64,000 nt of DNA from Massariosphaeria phaeospora (GCA_011032825.1 JAADJZ010000008.1:372001-436000), one strand, 5' to 3'. Positions 33,631 to 44,811 are shown, counted from the stretch's first letter. Program-made: numbers and translations. Notes: generated from the sequence alone by a model not told the origin.

Positions 33631-36205
33631 TCAATCATCCAGCACCACCACGTCCCCATTAGCCTCTGCCCAGAAGTGTTTCTCGTAGTCTGACATCTCG
33701 TCCTTCTTCTTGATGTTTTCAGCCGCCACCTCGACCACATCATCGTCGTCCTCCGCAGGCCCATCCTCATCATCGACCAAGTTGATTCGAGCCCTCTTCT
33801 TCCTCTTCTTCCTATTCTCGCCCTCCCCATGCTCCTCGTCCATCTCATCGAAGAGCCTTAATCCAGATGACATTCTGGGTCCGCTGTTCCTGTTCATCCG
33901 GTCCAACGGCTCGATGTCATTGTCTTTGTTCCAAAGGCCGCGCTGCTTGGCTTTGTAGGTGTCCTGAGGCAACGATGTTTTGTCTTTGACAAGGTACCGG
34001 AATGGGCGATCCGGGACCTTGTACCGGTCGCCGCTATTGAGGAGGGAGCGCGCCTGCGCCTGCGCCTGTGGTGCGCATTCAGGCAGTTGGATGCCCTTGT
34101 CAGCTAGAAATGCGTGCAAGTCCACCAGGTCATCTTCAGGACCAATGAAGCCATTGTCAAAGGCCTCAAGGGTCTGCGCAATAACATTAAACAATGCCTG
34201 GGCCATCACTGGCGGGAAGGCATTGCCGATTTGTTTTTTGGCTTCACTGTGTCCTCCAGAGAACTGGTACTTGTAAGGAAAGGTTTGGAGCAGGGCGTAC
34301 TCTCTAGCAGTGTATTCGCGCAGACCGCTGTAGTGCCAGTTTTCGCCACCGCCGGTAGTAATGCAGCCTTTGAGGAAACTGGTGTTCGGGTCATAAGGCG
34401 GCTTATTGAACATCTTCTTTTCAAGCGGGTTGTGGTACATCTCCTGCGAAGCACGGGCGTGTCCGACACGCTCAAGAGGAGATAGGGCATCCGCGACTGA
34501 AGTGTAGCGGCGCAGGCCAGGACCGTGGGTAGGTTTCGGAAAAGGTGGTAGGGCGGTCCCGCGGCTACGGATGTTAGTCGTCTGGAGTCGGAGAGGGTCA
34601 AGAACTCACCGAGCAGCTATGACAAGGAGTCGTTTGCGTCGTTGCGGCAAGCCGAACTCGCACATGTCTTGGATTTCATAGCGGAGATCATAGCCTGCCT
34701 TGGTGATATCTCCCAAGAGTATCAAGAAGTTCTGCTTATGCTCACCGTAGGTTGCGAGACCGAAGGTCTGCTCTAGTGTTGCCACCCGCGGTTTGAGCTT
34801 CAACAAGATAGCTCCGACGGTGTAGATTGCTTCGTAGTTTGCTTGGTCGTTACGGCCAACAACGGTACTATCCCCACGTCAGTATTATCATTTGATACTG
34901 AGCAGTAACTTACTGGGCAGGGCTCCAATAGTTACATGGCGGTGACAAATGCAGAATGTCGACTCGCAGTTCGTTTTTGGGAGTCCCAGGGAGAGGGAAG
35001 TCGTGGGCGTTCATCAGGAACGTTTTTGCGTCAGGATGATTGTAGGCAAAGGCCTGTATTGCGTGGTGGTCGTGATCAAGGCCCCAAAGAACATGGAGAT
35101 CAGCTTGAACGGCACCTTGCGATGCACCCCCAGCGCCACAGAAAGCATCACCATAGGTATAGCACGGTCTCTTAGTTGGAGGATTCGGTCCCTTCCTCTC
35201 CTTCTTCGGAAAGATGTCCAGCGTTTCGGTAGAATCGCCACGCGCGCGTCGCCCTTGAGCCCTCATCGCTCGGTGATTGAAGATGGTGACATCTTCGTCT
35301 TCGTCAAGGACGATAGAAGCCGTTCGGGACGATTCAGTTGATCGTGACCGGGCATCAGCTTCATGGCTATACATGTGCCGGACCACACCACCGTAGGGCT
35401 TGCCATTTTTGTGTATGACAAGGACGTTCAGCCATCTGCAAACTAAACGGCCCTCGTGGAATACACTACGTTTTGTTTCTTCCTTTGTCTTACCCATATA
35501 GAAAGCTGGTACTAGGAAATGCCGCCAGTTAAGAAGACTGTATGATTTGTTCGTGATAAGACATTGACGGACGCCAATCACGTCGTTAATGGCAACGTCC
35601 TCTAACCCTTGGACGTATGGGGAGCGAGCGTCGTTTTCTCGGACATGAAGGATCATCACCAGCTCGTTAAGTTTCCCTTGAGGGCAGTCAGCATTGCGGG
35701 ATACGATTGGGGATGTGGACGAATGAATGACTTACAGTCAAGCATTTGTCCGTGATATTTGGTCCTGCGTAGGCGATATCCCCTCACTTTCACCTCTTCT
35801 GTCTGCTTGTCCTGAACAATTGTCTTCACGCGAAGGAAGTCGCCGCTGTGCAACTTCTCTGGTGCGCGTTCTGAAGCATCCTTCAGCTCCACTGTCAAAC
35901 CGACTTTAATGACAAAGTCCCCGCATTCATACTCATCAACGAAATATTTGCGAGGGTCGTCCACTAGATTGATGGCGATTCGTATGTCTTCTTCTGTTTC
36001 TGTTTCTGCTTCTGCATCGTCATCCTCGATCGTAATGATGTCGGGGCCGGTGGCGTCCGTATCTATTTTGATATATAAGAATCGACGAGGATCTCATCAC
36101 AAGAGTACTGTGCTCACCATAGTCCAATATGTCTTCGGTATCAGAGATGGCGATGACCTCATCGTCATCATCACCCGCTAGGTTGATGAACGACGGTGAA
36201 GACAT
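33631..36205 (-). CDS. rid: RID-type (Masc1-like) cytosine-5 DNA methyltransferase
   Basis: Model: complement of 33631-34564, 34610-34867, 34914-35676, 35736-36062, 36118-36205 (2370 nt, 789 residues). The N-terminal ~300 residues have a BAH-like region and no transmembrane part. Methyltransferase motifs in order: I, FCGAGG at 317-322; IV, SPPC ending at Cys386 (nucleophile); VI, EQT at 425-427 in place of the usual ENV; VIII, QRRKR at about 468-472; X, QIGNAFPPVM. EQT at motif VI is, as I recall, characteristic of the Masc1/RID group, and the length is close to Neurospora RID rather than to DIM-2. RID is required for RIP in the sexual cycle. The acidic C-terminal tail (DDEDGPAEDDDD) is ordinary for the group. 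An in-frame ATG at 36265 could add 20 residues. Confidence 0.94.
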
Positions 36206-36882
36206 GGTAGACGGCGATGACTTGTCTGCTGCGCTCAAGGTTAACTTTAGGACAATATGCATCAAGCTTGCTTACTTGCTAACGCTCCGCGGGATGTCTT
36301 TCAAAGGTAATGCGCTCAACTGACGGAGCTTGAGCGACGGCCGAGAGACCAGAAGAGAGAGAAGTAGAGGATAGCGACGGCCGAGAAACTAAAAGAGGGG
36401 AGAGGGGAGAGAGGAGAGAGGAGAGAGGAGAGAAGTAGAGGAGAGGAAAGGCGAAGGTGAGAAGGCGGGGTCACCTCTCAACTGTTGGTGTAACCACTGC
36501 TGCCTGAGGAAACAGTGGTAGCGAAAGCCAAGGCGGCTAGCTTGCGGTGAAGGCGAGTCGCTCCCGAGGTCCCAGTGGGCAAACAATCCTATAGGGCGGT
36601 GAGCACGAGTTTGGTTGGCCGAGCCTAGGTGCGAGATCTTGTGCAGATGCGAGTTAGGAAAGACCAAACTGAGAAAAGTGAGTTAAGATATAAAAGGTAG
36701 TAAAAGATTACTGATGCGTGCGACAGCGCCTGGAGGGACTTTAAGAGATGTTTCAAGTGATGATGCGAGGAAGTGTGGTAAAAGTCTATGGAAGGGTACT
36801 TTAGCACATGTCTATTTATACAAGCCTGCAACGAGCACACAACCCACCCGCTAATCGACTCGGCCCTAGGGCAATGGCGCAA
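36206..36882. other. Intergenic region with a purine-rich tandem repeat
   Basis: About 680 bases. A gagaggagaga-type repeat fills 36393-36435, on the 5' side of the methyltransferase gene. It is also the 3' side of the Mic19 gene. No coding sequence seen. Confidence 0.4.
36393..36435. repeat. Purine-rich GAGAGGA microsatellite
   Basis: Repeated gagagaggagagaggagag units on one strand, upstream of the methyltransferase start. Confidence 0.8.
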
Positions 36883-37557
36883 TCATCTGATTGTCTTCTC
36901 GACGAAGTCCTTCTCGAGTCGGCCGACCTCCTTCTTGAACGTCTCCACCTCCTTCCAGCAGTCTAGCGGCCGGCGGTCGTGCATCCGCAGACAGGCCACG
37001 ACGTCATCCTTGGCCTTGCCCACCTGCGGACTGACCTGGTCGATCTTTTTCCGGTCCTCCAGCTTCTTCTTCAACGCCTCGATCTCCTTGGTGACGCTAC
37101 TCCGGCTCATCTCGTTCTGCCGCTTCTTCTCGCCCACTCTGTCTGAGCTGAAGGCGACGTCGCTGAGTTTGTCGGTGAGGGTGGGTTCGACAGGCTCGTG
37201 GGATTCCGTCGAGAGGGCGTCGGAGAGCTCGGTGAGGTGCTGGGATTCTTGGTCGCGGAGTTTCTCGAGCTCGGCGGTTAGTCGCTGCTGGTATTCGAGC
37301 TCGTGTTGCTTTTGGCGCGCTGAATCGGTCTGGGAGCATCAGGACGCGCGCGGAGACCCAAAGGCTGCTCCGAAAACGTACGTGTGTGTTCTTCTGCAGC
37401 GAGTCGACCAGCTGATTCGAGAACCGCACCGGCGCATCACTGGTGCAAAGCTGTTAGCCGGTGTTCGCGACAAGGCCATTGGCTGGCAGGCGGGCACTTA
37501 CGCCGAGAAGACGTGCTGGGCGACCTCGCCCGCGGGTTTTGAGTTCTCTGCGCCCAT
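36883..37557 (-). CDS. MIC19: MICOS subunit Mic19 (CHCH domain)
   Basis: Model: complement of 36883-37329, 37382-37439, 37502-37557 (561 nt, 186 residues). The start MGAENSKP offers an N-myristoylation-type glycine, as in animal CHCHD3/Mic19. PVRFSNQLVDSLQ follows, then a long coiled coil (about 40-150: HELEYQQRLTAELEKLRDQESQHLTEL and EKKRQNEMSRS...ALKKKLEDRKK). The C-terminal CHCH half-motif is CLRMHDRRPLDC, with WKEVETFKKEVGRLEKDFV after it. Mic19 sits at the intermembrane-space side of cristae junctions and links Mic60 to the rest of MICOS. It starts 101 bp from the divergent GNAT gene. Confidence 0.93.
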
Positions 37558-37658
37558 TGTCGCGGCGTTGGCGGTGCGGGATGCTGGCGCCAAAGTTGTT
37601 GGAGTTGTGAAGTCACAGCTGGCGCTTGGCGTGATACCGGCGCTAGCATGCATATGGG
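37558..37658. promoter_or_regulatory. 101-bp bidirectional promoter between Mic19 and GNAT genes
   Basis: Only 101 bases lie between the two start codons, so both transcripts must start here. No TATA box is obvious. Confidence 0.6.
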
Positions 37659-38510
37659 ATGGCCGCGGTCACGCTCAACACCAGCGCCGCGTCTCCAACC
37701 AGCCTCGTACGCACCCGGCCCGCGCAGGAAGAGAAGATGGTGCAGTCGTCAATCACGGCATGGCTGAGGAAGCCCGCATCTGTGCTACTTGCTGATTACC
37801 CAACTTCCACTAAACCACAGGCCGCCGTCGCCGTCGCCGAGGCTCCGCAGCCCAACACCTCGTCAACCCCACCTGATCGCGTTTCCGACGAGGCCTCTGT
37901 CGTTGCCACCGTCAGACCACGGCAGGCTTCTATCCCGAGCGTCTTCTCTCTCCCTCCTTTGCCTGCTAATGTCGAGCTTGTTCCGCTGACAGAGGACCTC
38001 GTGCCGGGCTTCAAACGACTCAACGCCCTGTTACTTCCGATCGCATACCCGACCGCATTCTACACCGAGACGATGACGGAGCCGCACCACGGCGTAACAC
38101 TCATGGCTCTCTGGAGCGCGGTGCCCCCTGGGCAGTCCGCATCGCCAGCGCCAGAGAAGCCTCGCCTGATAGGCGCAATCCGTTGCCGGATCCTCCCCTC
38201 GGCCAACCTCTACATATCCACCATCGGCGTGCTCTCCCCATACCGCTCATATGGAATAGCGACACACTTGCTGCAGTGGATCGTGCTCAAGGCTTCCGAG
38301 GAACACGGTGTGCGGAGCATCACCGCACACGTGTGGGAGGCGAACGAGGATGGCTTGGACTGGTATAAGAAAAGAGGCTTCGACGTTATTGGGAAAGAAG
38401 ACGGCTACTACAGAAAACTAAGGCCGTCTGGGGCTGTATTGGTCAGAAAATGGATCAAAGTAGGCGATTTGCTGGGCGCCACACAAACTCCAAACGAACT
38501 CCCAGAGTGA
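37659..38510 (+). CDS. GNAT-family N-acetyltransferase (Naa50-like)
   Basis: 283 codons, ATG 37659. Residues 1-105 are low-complexity (Ser/Thr/Pro). The GNAT domain covers about 105-270: VELVPLTEDLVPGFKRLNALLLPIAYPTAFY resembles the Naa50 start; LYISTIGVLSPYRSYGIATHLL carries the acetyl-CoA pyrophosphate-binding R-x-x-G-x-A motif; and ITAHVWEANEDGLDWYKKRGFDVIGKEDGYY is the Naa50-type C-terminal part. An N-alpha-acetyltransferase role is likely from these blocks; the substrate is not shown. A 45-bp stretch (GTGCTA...CCACAG, ~37782-37827) could be an intron instead of coding sequence: both readings keep frame. A near-PIP-box, QSSITAWL, sits at about residue 29. Confidence 0.88.
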   Translation: MAAVTLNTSAASPTSLVRTRPAQEEKMVQSSITAWLRKPASVLLADYPTSTKPQAAVAVAEAPQPNTSSTPPDRVSDEASVVATVRPRQASIPSVFSLPPLPANVELVPLTEDLVPGFKRLNALLLPIAYPTAFYTETMTEPHHGVTLMALWSAVPPGQSASPAPEKPRLIGAIRCRILPSANLYISTIGVLSPYRSYGIATHLLQWIVLKASEEHGVRSITAHVWEANEDGLDWYKKRGFDVIGKEDGYYRKLRPSGAVLVRKWIKVGDLLGATQTPNELPE

Positions 38511-39961
38511 ATAGGCCCCGCCCGAAGATGGCGAGAGTCATCACACTCGAAATGAACACAGACTTCCATTCACGCTTCTTAGCCACGACGAGTCCGACGG
38601 TGCAAGTAGCATGGAGCTACCAAATTCAACACTCGCCACCACGGTGGGAGTCGAAGGCTCTTATCGAAAGCCACGCAAGACAAGCATCACTGCTACCAAC
38701 ACACCTCTTAGCCCCAGTACCGTCTTTGTACGGTCTTGGTAAGTTATAGCATGCGATCAGCTACCCTGACTATTGTGACCGATTTTAACCGGGTGCCCGG
38801 TTCATGCCATAGCCTCACATAGGACGGGCCTTCTTCGGATCCCAAGAAGGCTGATAAAGCGCGTGAGGTGGATATTTCTCTGGTAACCGAGTACGCTCCA
38901 ATCAGTCCCATTGTTTTTTGTCCGCAAAGAATTATCATCGTAGCGATGCCTTCAATTGGTCTTAGTCTACTATTTTCCTTTGTCGACTTTATTTTCTGCA
39001 CCAATAAAATGACACGATTCCAAAGTTCATGGACCCCATCGCTTCATGCATTTATATTAATCAAGCTTCCCAGTATCCGGGCCAGATCTGGTATTTCATC
39101 AATCGGCCATGTTCCCCTTCGTCCGAACCAAACCGACGGTGGATGTTCAAGGCGTCTGTCTTGCCCGTTCGATTTCCCTGGCTTTTGGCGTAGGTCAATC
39201 AATTGTCTCTTGTCCAGCCCGGGAACATTCTGGAACACCAGCCAACAGATGATCCCACCGATGGCATGCAAATCAATCTGGTGTGTGAGAGTCCGATCTC
39301 GGTAACTGCCGTTACCCGTACCCGACAAGGGTGCACTGAATCTCAATATGCGGTTAATATATCACAACTCGCCTTGGAAAATCAAAAATAGCTCCCACTA
39401 GCTTCCTCGAGGTCCTTTTGACGTCGCTTCTGGATGATGCAGATGCGAAGGAGCAAGTAATTTAACTGATCGAAAGAGGTTCCCGATGGGCCGGACACGC
39501 CTCGTCTGAGAGCTGGAACGAAGCATGACTGCAGCCAGCGTTAGATGAAAAAAGCTGCTGTACGACCCGAAAGTACTCCGCTAGGTTCTTTGGTCGCCCT
39601 CCCAGGCGGGCCATTCTCAAGTCCCGCGCCTCCCGCCATTCCAGCGACTTGGCCGAATACATGACCGCAGCTCGGCAGCGCCATGCACATGGCGTGACGA
39701 GCAATAGACTACTCATTCAGAAGGGCTAGACTACTATACACGATATGGTCGGGGGCTCCAAAGCAGTGAGCAAGCGAGGCAATATCACGGAGCGACGCAT
39801 TCGGAGCCTCGTATTGATAAGAAGAAGGATGCATTCTGTCGGACCGAAACCACGCTCGAGGTATAAGAAAGAACACGAGTCTCGGGGTTCGATGTGCATC
39901 TTGACTGCTTTTCGTTCAACCTCCAACTTTCCAATACGACCCTCAGCAAGAACATAGCACT
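38511..39961. other. 1.45-kb gap with a possible gene relic
   Basis: Apart from the minus-strand relic listed separately there is no supportable gene. Confidence 0.35.
38744..39346 (-). pseudogene. Possible gene relic interrupted by a TGA
   Basis: One minus-strand frame of about 200 codons, continuous except for a TGA at about 39044-39046. Both halves look coding (HQIDLHAIGGIICWLVFQNVPG before; SDGVHELWNRVILLVQKIKS after). The first piece is faintly like a kinase-type subdomain, but this is too weak to name. CGA-to-TGA at that position would give ...NARSDG. No start or splice evidence was found. Confidence 0.3.
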
Positions 39962-40760
39962 ATGGAACTCCTCACCCTCAGTCTGCTTCTCACCTTGTTC
40001 TCTCAGCTCTGTCTCGCAGTAAGCCTCCCACTCGTTCCGTTCAAACCGCGTGGGACTTCGCACTGACCGACCGCCCGCTCCCCCAGGCTCCAGCGAACAA
40101 CCACCTCGAGGAACGGCAAAAGGACGTCACCTACACGATCACATGTCTAGGTCCCCGGTGCACAGACAACCCGCCTACCAGCATCCTCGTGCCCACCACC
40201 GTCCCTGGTGGCGGGCAACCGCGACCAACTACGACGGCCAAACCGCCAACTCCACCGAAGTCGTCCAGTGCACCCAAACCCACCCAGCCGAAACCGACAT
40301 CCGCCCCGCCGCCCTCAAAGGTACGTACACAGCGCTCACCCGTTGACTCCGCACTATCACACCACATTTCCTACATGCACCTTCCCATCCATGACAGGGC
40401 AATTGCAACGCATCACATACACACACATACACATCACACACAAACACATATATACATATATACATACTAACACCCCCGTCTTCCCTCCCCTTAGACCGTC
40501 AAGCCCCCAACGCAAAAACCCACCAAAACCCAGGGCGAAGAGGAAGGCCCGAGCAGCACGCGGTGCCCCGTGCCGCTGTACTACAAGTGCGGCGGCTGGG
40601 ACTACGACAAGCCGTGGGCGGGCTGCACGACGTGTGTCAAGGGCGCTAAGTGCGTCGAGCAGAATGGTACGTTCTAGCGGAATCGTGGTTTGTCTAGAGG
40701 TATGAGGTGTGCTGACGTTTTGGGACAGAGTGGTATTTCCAGTGTGTTGCGGACGAGTAG
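39962..40760 (+). CDS. Small secreted protein with a stand-alone CBM1 (fungal cellulose-binding) domain
   Basis: Model: 39962-40018, 40087-40320, 40495-40666, 40729-40760 (495 nt, 164 residues). Exon 1 is exactly the signal peptide (MELLTLSLLLTLFSQLCLA). A short segment with two cysteines follows, then a Pro/Thr/Lys linker (about 50-110). The C-terminal CBM1 fold runs CPVPLYYKCGGWDYDKPWAG through CTTCVKGAKC to EWYFQC, with the aromatic and Cys spacing of the family (YxxCGGxxYxG). No catalytic domain is attached. CBM1 binds crystalline cellulose or chitin, so this may be a wall-binding accessory protein or effector. The intron 40321-40494 is long and contains an AC/AT microsatellite. Confidence 0.85.
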
Positions 40761-41473
40761 GAGATTTGGGTTTGGGTTGGTTTGGATGGTCTGAGTTTTT
40801 GGGTGATGTGTATATCTTCTTTTGGGGCATACGGTGAGGGACGTTCGGGCCGCCGCCTGGTTCAGTTCAGTTCAGTTTGGATCACATCACGAGGAAGGGG
40901 AGGGAAGAGAGGCAAGCATTGAATAAATTCTTTGAGTCAATAAAGTAATACATAAAGTACATTGCCGCCAAGTCGATCGAGTTGAATTTGTCAGGCAAGT
41001 CTGTCTGTTTTCTACGAAGTTGCTTACGCACTATGTGCATGTATCATTTTATGGTTCTTGGGGTTTCTAGCTAGCTAGTACACGAACAAACATAAGATCA
41101 AAGCCTCTTGTATCTTAGAATATAAATATGTATGTGCGTACTTAGGTATAGCTGCATGCATACTACTACTACTAGAGAGATCCTCTACACTCCTAAATTA
41201 CTAGCAAATTCTGTGAAATGCTTCTACGCTATTCTAACGCTTTTGACCTGTATAGTAACAACTATACTGGCTACTTGTGTATCAAGATTAGATACTAACA
41301 TGTTTGTTATACAGGACCGAGAAGCAGCGCAGGAGAAAGAGAAAATAAATACTAATTCTCACAACTGCGTTTTACAGAAGGGGTACTTTGATTGCTTATT
41401 GGTTGGGTTGTTTATTTTGCGGTATAGGGAAAGGATAGAGAAGTAGTGGGCTAGTTTATCATGTGTTGAGCAG

Positions 41474-41500
41474 AGTAGAGTAGAGTAGAGTAGAGTAGAG
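41474..41500. repeat. (TAGAG)n microsatellite
   Basis: Five to six perfect units of tagag. Confidence 0.85.
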
Positions 41501-41687
41501 TTAGGAGGAACTAAGCTGAGCTGTATCCTGGGGGGAATACAGATATAGAAGGGATAAAAGGGATAGCACAGGCTAGTAGACTGGCTAGCAATAAAATCGC
41601 CGCACTACACTGTACCACACTGATCTGATCTGATCTGCCCCCGAAAATGCATATCAATCAGTGAGCGGTAATGCTTCTCTGCTTCAG

Positions 41688-41710
41688 ACTCGACTCGACT
41701 CGACTCGACT
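41688..41710. repeat. (GACTC)n microsatellite
   Basis: Four to five gactc units, just past the 3' end of the Shb17-like gene. Confidence 0.85.
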
Positions 41711-41735
41711 AAATTAACCTACCTACTTTTGCCGC

Positions 41736-42756
41736 TCAAGCCGTCTTTTGCAGAGCGTCGACTACAAAGGCTCCGCCGAGCAGGATGGCGGGCTCCTCGA
41801 CGCGATGGTGTTCGTAGCTGCAGCAGTTGATTGATTAGCCATGCATCCATGCATCCATCTCACACAGACCCAGTCCTCCATATCCATCCTTCCGCACGCA
41901 CGCATCCATGCCCACGGCGAGAACCTCCAACCCCTTGAAAAAACAGCTGACTCACCTCAACGTCCCCACCCCCCCAGCCTCCAGTATCAAACTCGGATTC
42001 CCCTCTAACGGCTTCCCAATCCACCTCGCCGCCAACGCCCTCAACACATGCCCATGCGCCACAACCAGCACATCGCTCGGCACCTCCGTCCCACACCCCG
42101 CATCCTTGCCAAACCGGCCGACATGCCATTTCTCCCGCAGCTCCGCGATGAAGGCGTCCAGCCGCGCCGTCACGTCCGCGGGCGACTCGCCGGCCTCGCA
42201 CCCGTCGCGCCAGATGTCCCAGTCGGGCGGCAGGCCGCGCGCGGCGCGCGAGGCGCGGATTTGCGAGGAGGTGAGGCCTTCGTAGGACCCGTAGTCCCAT
42301 TCGCGGATCGAGGGCGTGATGTGTGTGGGGGCGGTGGTGCGGAAGGGGTGGGTAGGTGAGGAGGAGGGGGAGGGAGGCGGCGAGGACGACGAGGTGGGGA
42401 AGGGGTAGCGGTCGCGGCAGCCGAGGGCGAGGAGCTCGAGCGTGCGTTGGGCGCGGTGGCGCGGCGAGACGTAGCTGCATGAATGTATCAGTGTCTGTCT
42501 GCCTTCTTCTTCCCATTTCCGGCTTCCTTTTTCCCAAGTTCCAACCAACCCCACAATCCCTCCCACAGCACACTCACATGCACGCCAAATTCCCCGGCAC
42601 AATCAACCGGTCGTCGCCCACGAGCGCCGCGCCCGTAGCGCGAATGCGCTTCTCGCCGGCGGCCGTGAGCGGCAGTTCCGTGGTACCCGTGTGGCGGCCG
42701 TTGAGCGACCACTCGGTTTCGCCGTGGCGGATGATGAAGACGCGCGGGGAGGACAT
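41736..42756 (-). CDS. SHB17: Shb17-like sedoheptulose-1,7-bisphosphatase (histidine phosphatase superfamily)
   Basis: Model: complement of 41736-41817, 41956-42474, 42578-42756 (780 nt, 259 residues). The phosphohistidine motif RHGETEW is at residues 10-16. [12 protein letters not shown] follows the first intron, [17 protein letters not shown] and [13 protein letters not shown] mark the Shb17-type insert, and the second catalytic His lies in [17 protein letters not shown]. The tail [23 protein letters not shown] is also Shb17-like. Shb17 removes a phosphate from sedoheptulose-1,7-bisphosphate in a cytosolic branch of the pentose-phosphate pathway (riboneogenesis). A relative of other sugar phosphatases is the alternative. 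A Ser/Pro-rich insert (about 80-105) is extra compared with yeast. Confidence 0.88.
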
Positions 42757-42922
42757 TGGAGGAGGGAAAGAAGAAAGGTGGGGAGGGAGAAGGTAGGTAG
42801 GTGTAGGTGTGTGGACGGCAATGGATGGAAAGAGGATAATTAAGAGGAGGATTCTATATATATACTATATATGTAAGTGTGAAAGAAAAGACTAAAAATA
42901 TTGGCGTGTTGAGATAGATACA

Positions 42923-43165
42923 GTGATTTCCGGAGGTCGTCGGAGCTTTGTTGATGGAGATTTGTATATATGACGATATAGAGGGGCAGCTAGCTAGCTT
43001 TGGGGGAGCCCCACTAACCATTTCCGCACTCTACGTCTCTGTCAGCGTTATTCAGCACAGCGCGGGGCTACATGTGATATCTCAAGCCCGCTTCCTAAAA
43101 AGCTTCCTTTCTATAAATCTCTCAACCCTGATAGATTACCTACAAGTACATGCCCCATGTGCCCC
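42923..43165 (+). repeat. Direct repeat copy A (~245 bp)
   Basis: It begins gtgatttccgg and shares the order gagctttgttgatgg, tatatgacgat, ggggcagctagct, gtcagcgttat, cagcgc, gcgggg with copy B at 44812-45062, with many point differences and small indels. Confidence 0.8.
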
Positions 43166-44194
43166 ACTCAGCTCACGCTGAAAACAAATGAGGCTCTCCG
43201 CAGCAAATTCGAGCTTTGCGAAAACTTTCTCAGCACGTAGCTCTACCTACCTTCGAAACCGCTCATGTAAATTTGGAAAAAAGAGTTAGGTCAACATCGC
43301 ATCTTCGCTACATCACACCTGTCCGTTCCTAACAATAAGGCCCTTTAGATCAGATTGAATAGGCGCTACTTGATTTGTGTCGCTCGTTCGATGATCAAAA
43401 GCCGAGTCTTCGCCTTGGGCCGTGACACCTTTCCTTGATAGCGGTTGCTGTGTTGAGGCTGAAGGCCCTTGTGCTTCTCCAGACGTATGGTTCATGGAGG
43501 CGTCGATGCCTGTTGCCTAGGAGGCTCTACGGTCGTATAGATCGAGACCTCGTGAGCTTGCTCGTGGCATTTGACCTATTACATTTTGCAATGTTATCAG
43601 AGAACCAGTTACCCCGCTCGGCTGTGCAGAGTCCACTTCGACCGGTCAATATATGCAAGTAGTTCGCTATGCCCTGTTTAGGCGCTCAAAAGCAACTATT
43701 TGATGGCAAGAGAGGTATCTGAATAGAAGAGCCGTTGAATAGCGTTCTCTGGAGGTTACACGTGCCCTTATCATCGGAGGACCACGAAGTATATCATGAA
43801 GCCTACTCTTAGATATTCCTTCCACTACCTCACGATCTTGCCTCTGCGATTCGCGCTCCGATTGATCCTCTAAGGTCCCGTCATACTGTCCATACGATTG
43901 ACTGATATGGCTAGCGAGAAAACTTTCGAATAGTATGCCAGTCTGCTCCAGGCAGGCCCCGGATGGGCCGTTTGGACTTCCGCTCGATCCAGAGATCTTC
44001 GTCCTGGCGCCGTTGGTTACATCGACAGAAATGGCACCTGGACTATACGTGAGACGTTTCTAGAGGATATCGAACGGTTAATCTGTACAGCGTGTCCGAA
44101 ACTAACAGAAACGTAACTAAGAAGTATATAAAGGTAGAGCAGGACTAAACACAGTAAACCGAACAATCCACAACATGCCTAAATTTAAAATTTT

Positions 44195-44510
44195 AGAGTG
44201 GTAAATGGGTATAGGTTGGGTTAAGGTTGGGTTAGCTTACGTAAGACCCTAGTGCTAACCCAACCTATACCCACGCTAAAACGTTTTAGCGTGGGTATAG
44301 GTTGGGTTAGCACAGACCTCTACAATTCTATATTTTAATATATTTTCTCCTTATAATTATAACAGCTAGTTATAACAGGTTTATTAACCTAAAGGTAGTA
44401 CCTATAACCCAACCTTAACCCACGCTTTGATTACCCTAACCCAACCTTAACCCTAGGTCTGTGCGACCCTAACCCAACCTATACCCAACGATGGGTACCC
44501 CCTACCCATT
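44195..44510. repeat. Foldback element built from CCCAACC/GGTTGGG words
   Basis: The two ends (GGGTATAGGTTGGGTTA near 44207; TAACCCAACCTATACCC near 44470-44490) are inverted copies, and the middle contains a 62-bp perfect palindrome. Words such as CTAACCCAACC recur throughout in both orientations. No open frame. It may be a non-autonomous foldback transposon or a structured repeat. Confidence 0.6.
44252..44313. repeat. 62-bp perfect palindrome
   Basis: Positions 44252-44281 are the exact reverse complement of 44284-44313 with CG at the centre. The left arm begins GTGCTAACCCAACCTATACC. Confidence 0.95.
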
Positions 44511-44739
44511 CGCCAGCGGCAGCAGCCTAATTAGCATTATTGTAATTTTGCTACTACAATACTAGCAAGAGTTCTGAGCGCAAATTACTAAAGATTAACA
44601 AGGCGCTACGCTGACTGCGACGTTAATTATAGGTAGTAGAGAGGGAAGAAGTGTTAGGCTGCGAAAATAACATCTGCGTCCTAGCCTAGCACGGAAGCGT
44701 GTCCCGCCTCTCTAGCACGCAGAGAGCGCCGTCCTGTAC

Positions 44740-44772
44740 AAAAGAAAAGAAAAGAAAAGAAAAGAAAACAAA
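44740..44772. repeat. (AAAAG)n microsatellite
   Basis: Six or so aaaag units immediately before direct-repeat copy B. Confidence 0.85.
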
Positions 44773-44811
44773 GGAAACGAAAAGCAAAGGAAACAGCGAG
44801 TGTGATTTCCG

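Larger units (their letters stand above)
40761..41735. other. Intergenic region with short tandem repeats
   Basis: AT-rich and without genes. It includes (TAGAG)n at 41474-41500, the direct words ctgatctgatctgat near 41620, and (GACTC)n at 41688-41710. Confidence 0.5.

Noticed and set aside
37740..37790. Near-PIP box QSSITAWL in the GNAT N-terminus
   Set aside because: The last aromatic is Leu and the region is low-complexity; too weak to claim PCNA binding.
44195..44510. Possible true telomere tract because of CCCTAACC-like words
   Set aside because: Words are CCCAACC/CTATACCC in both orientations with palindromic arrangement; not a one-direction TTAGGG array.
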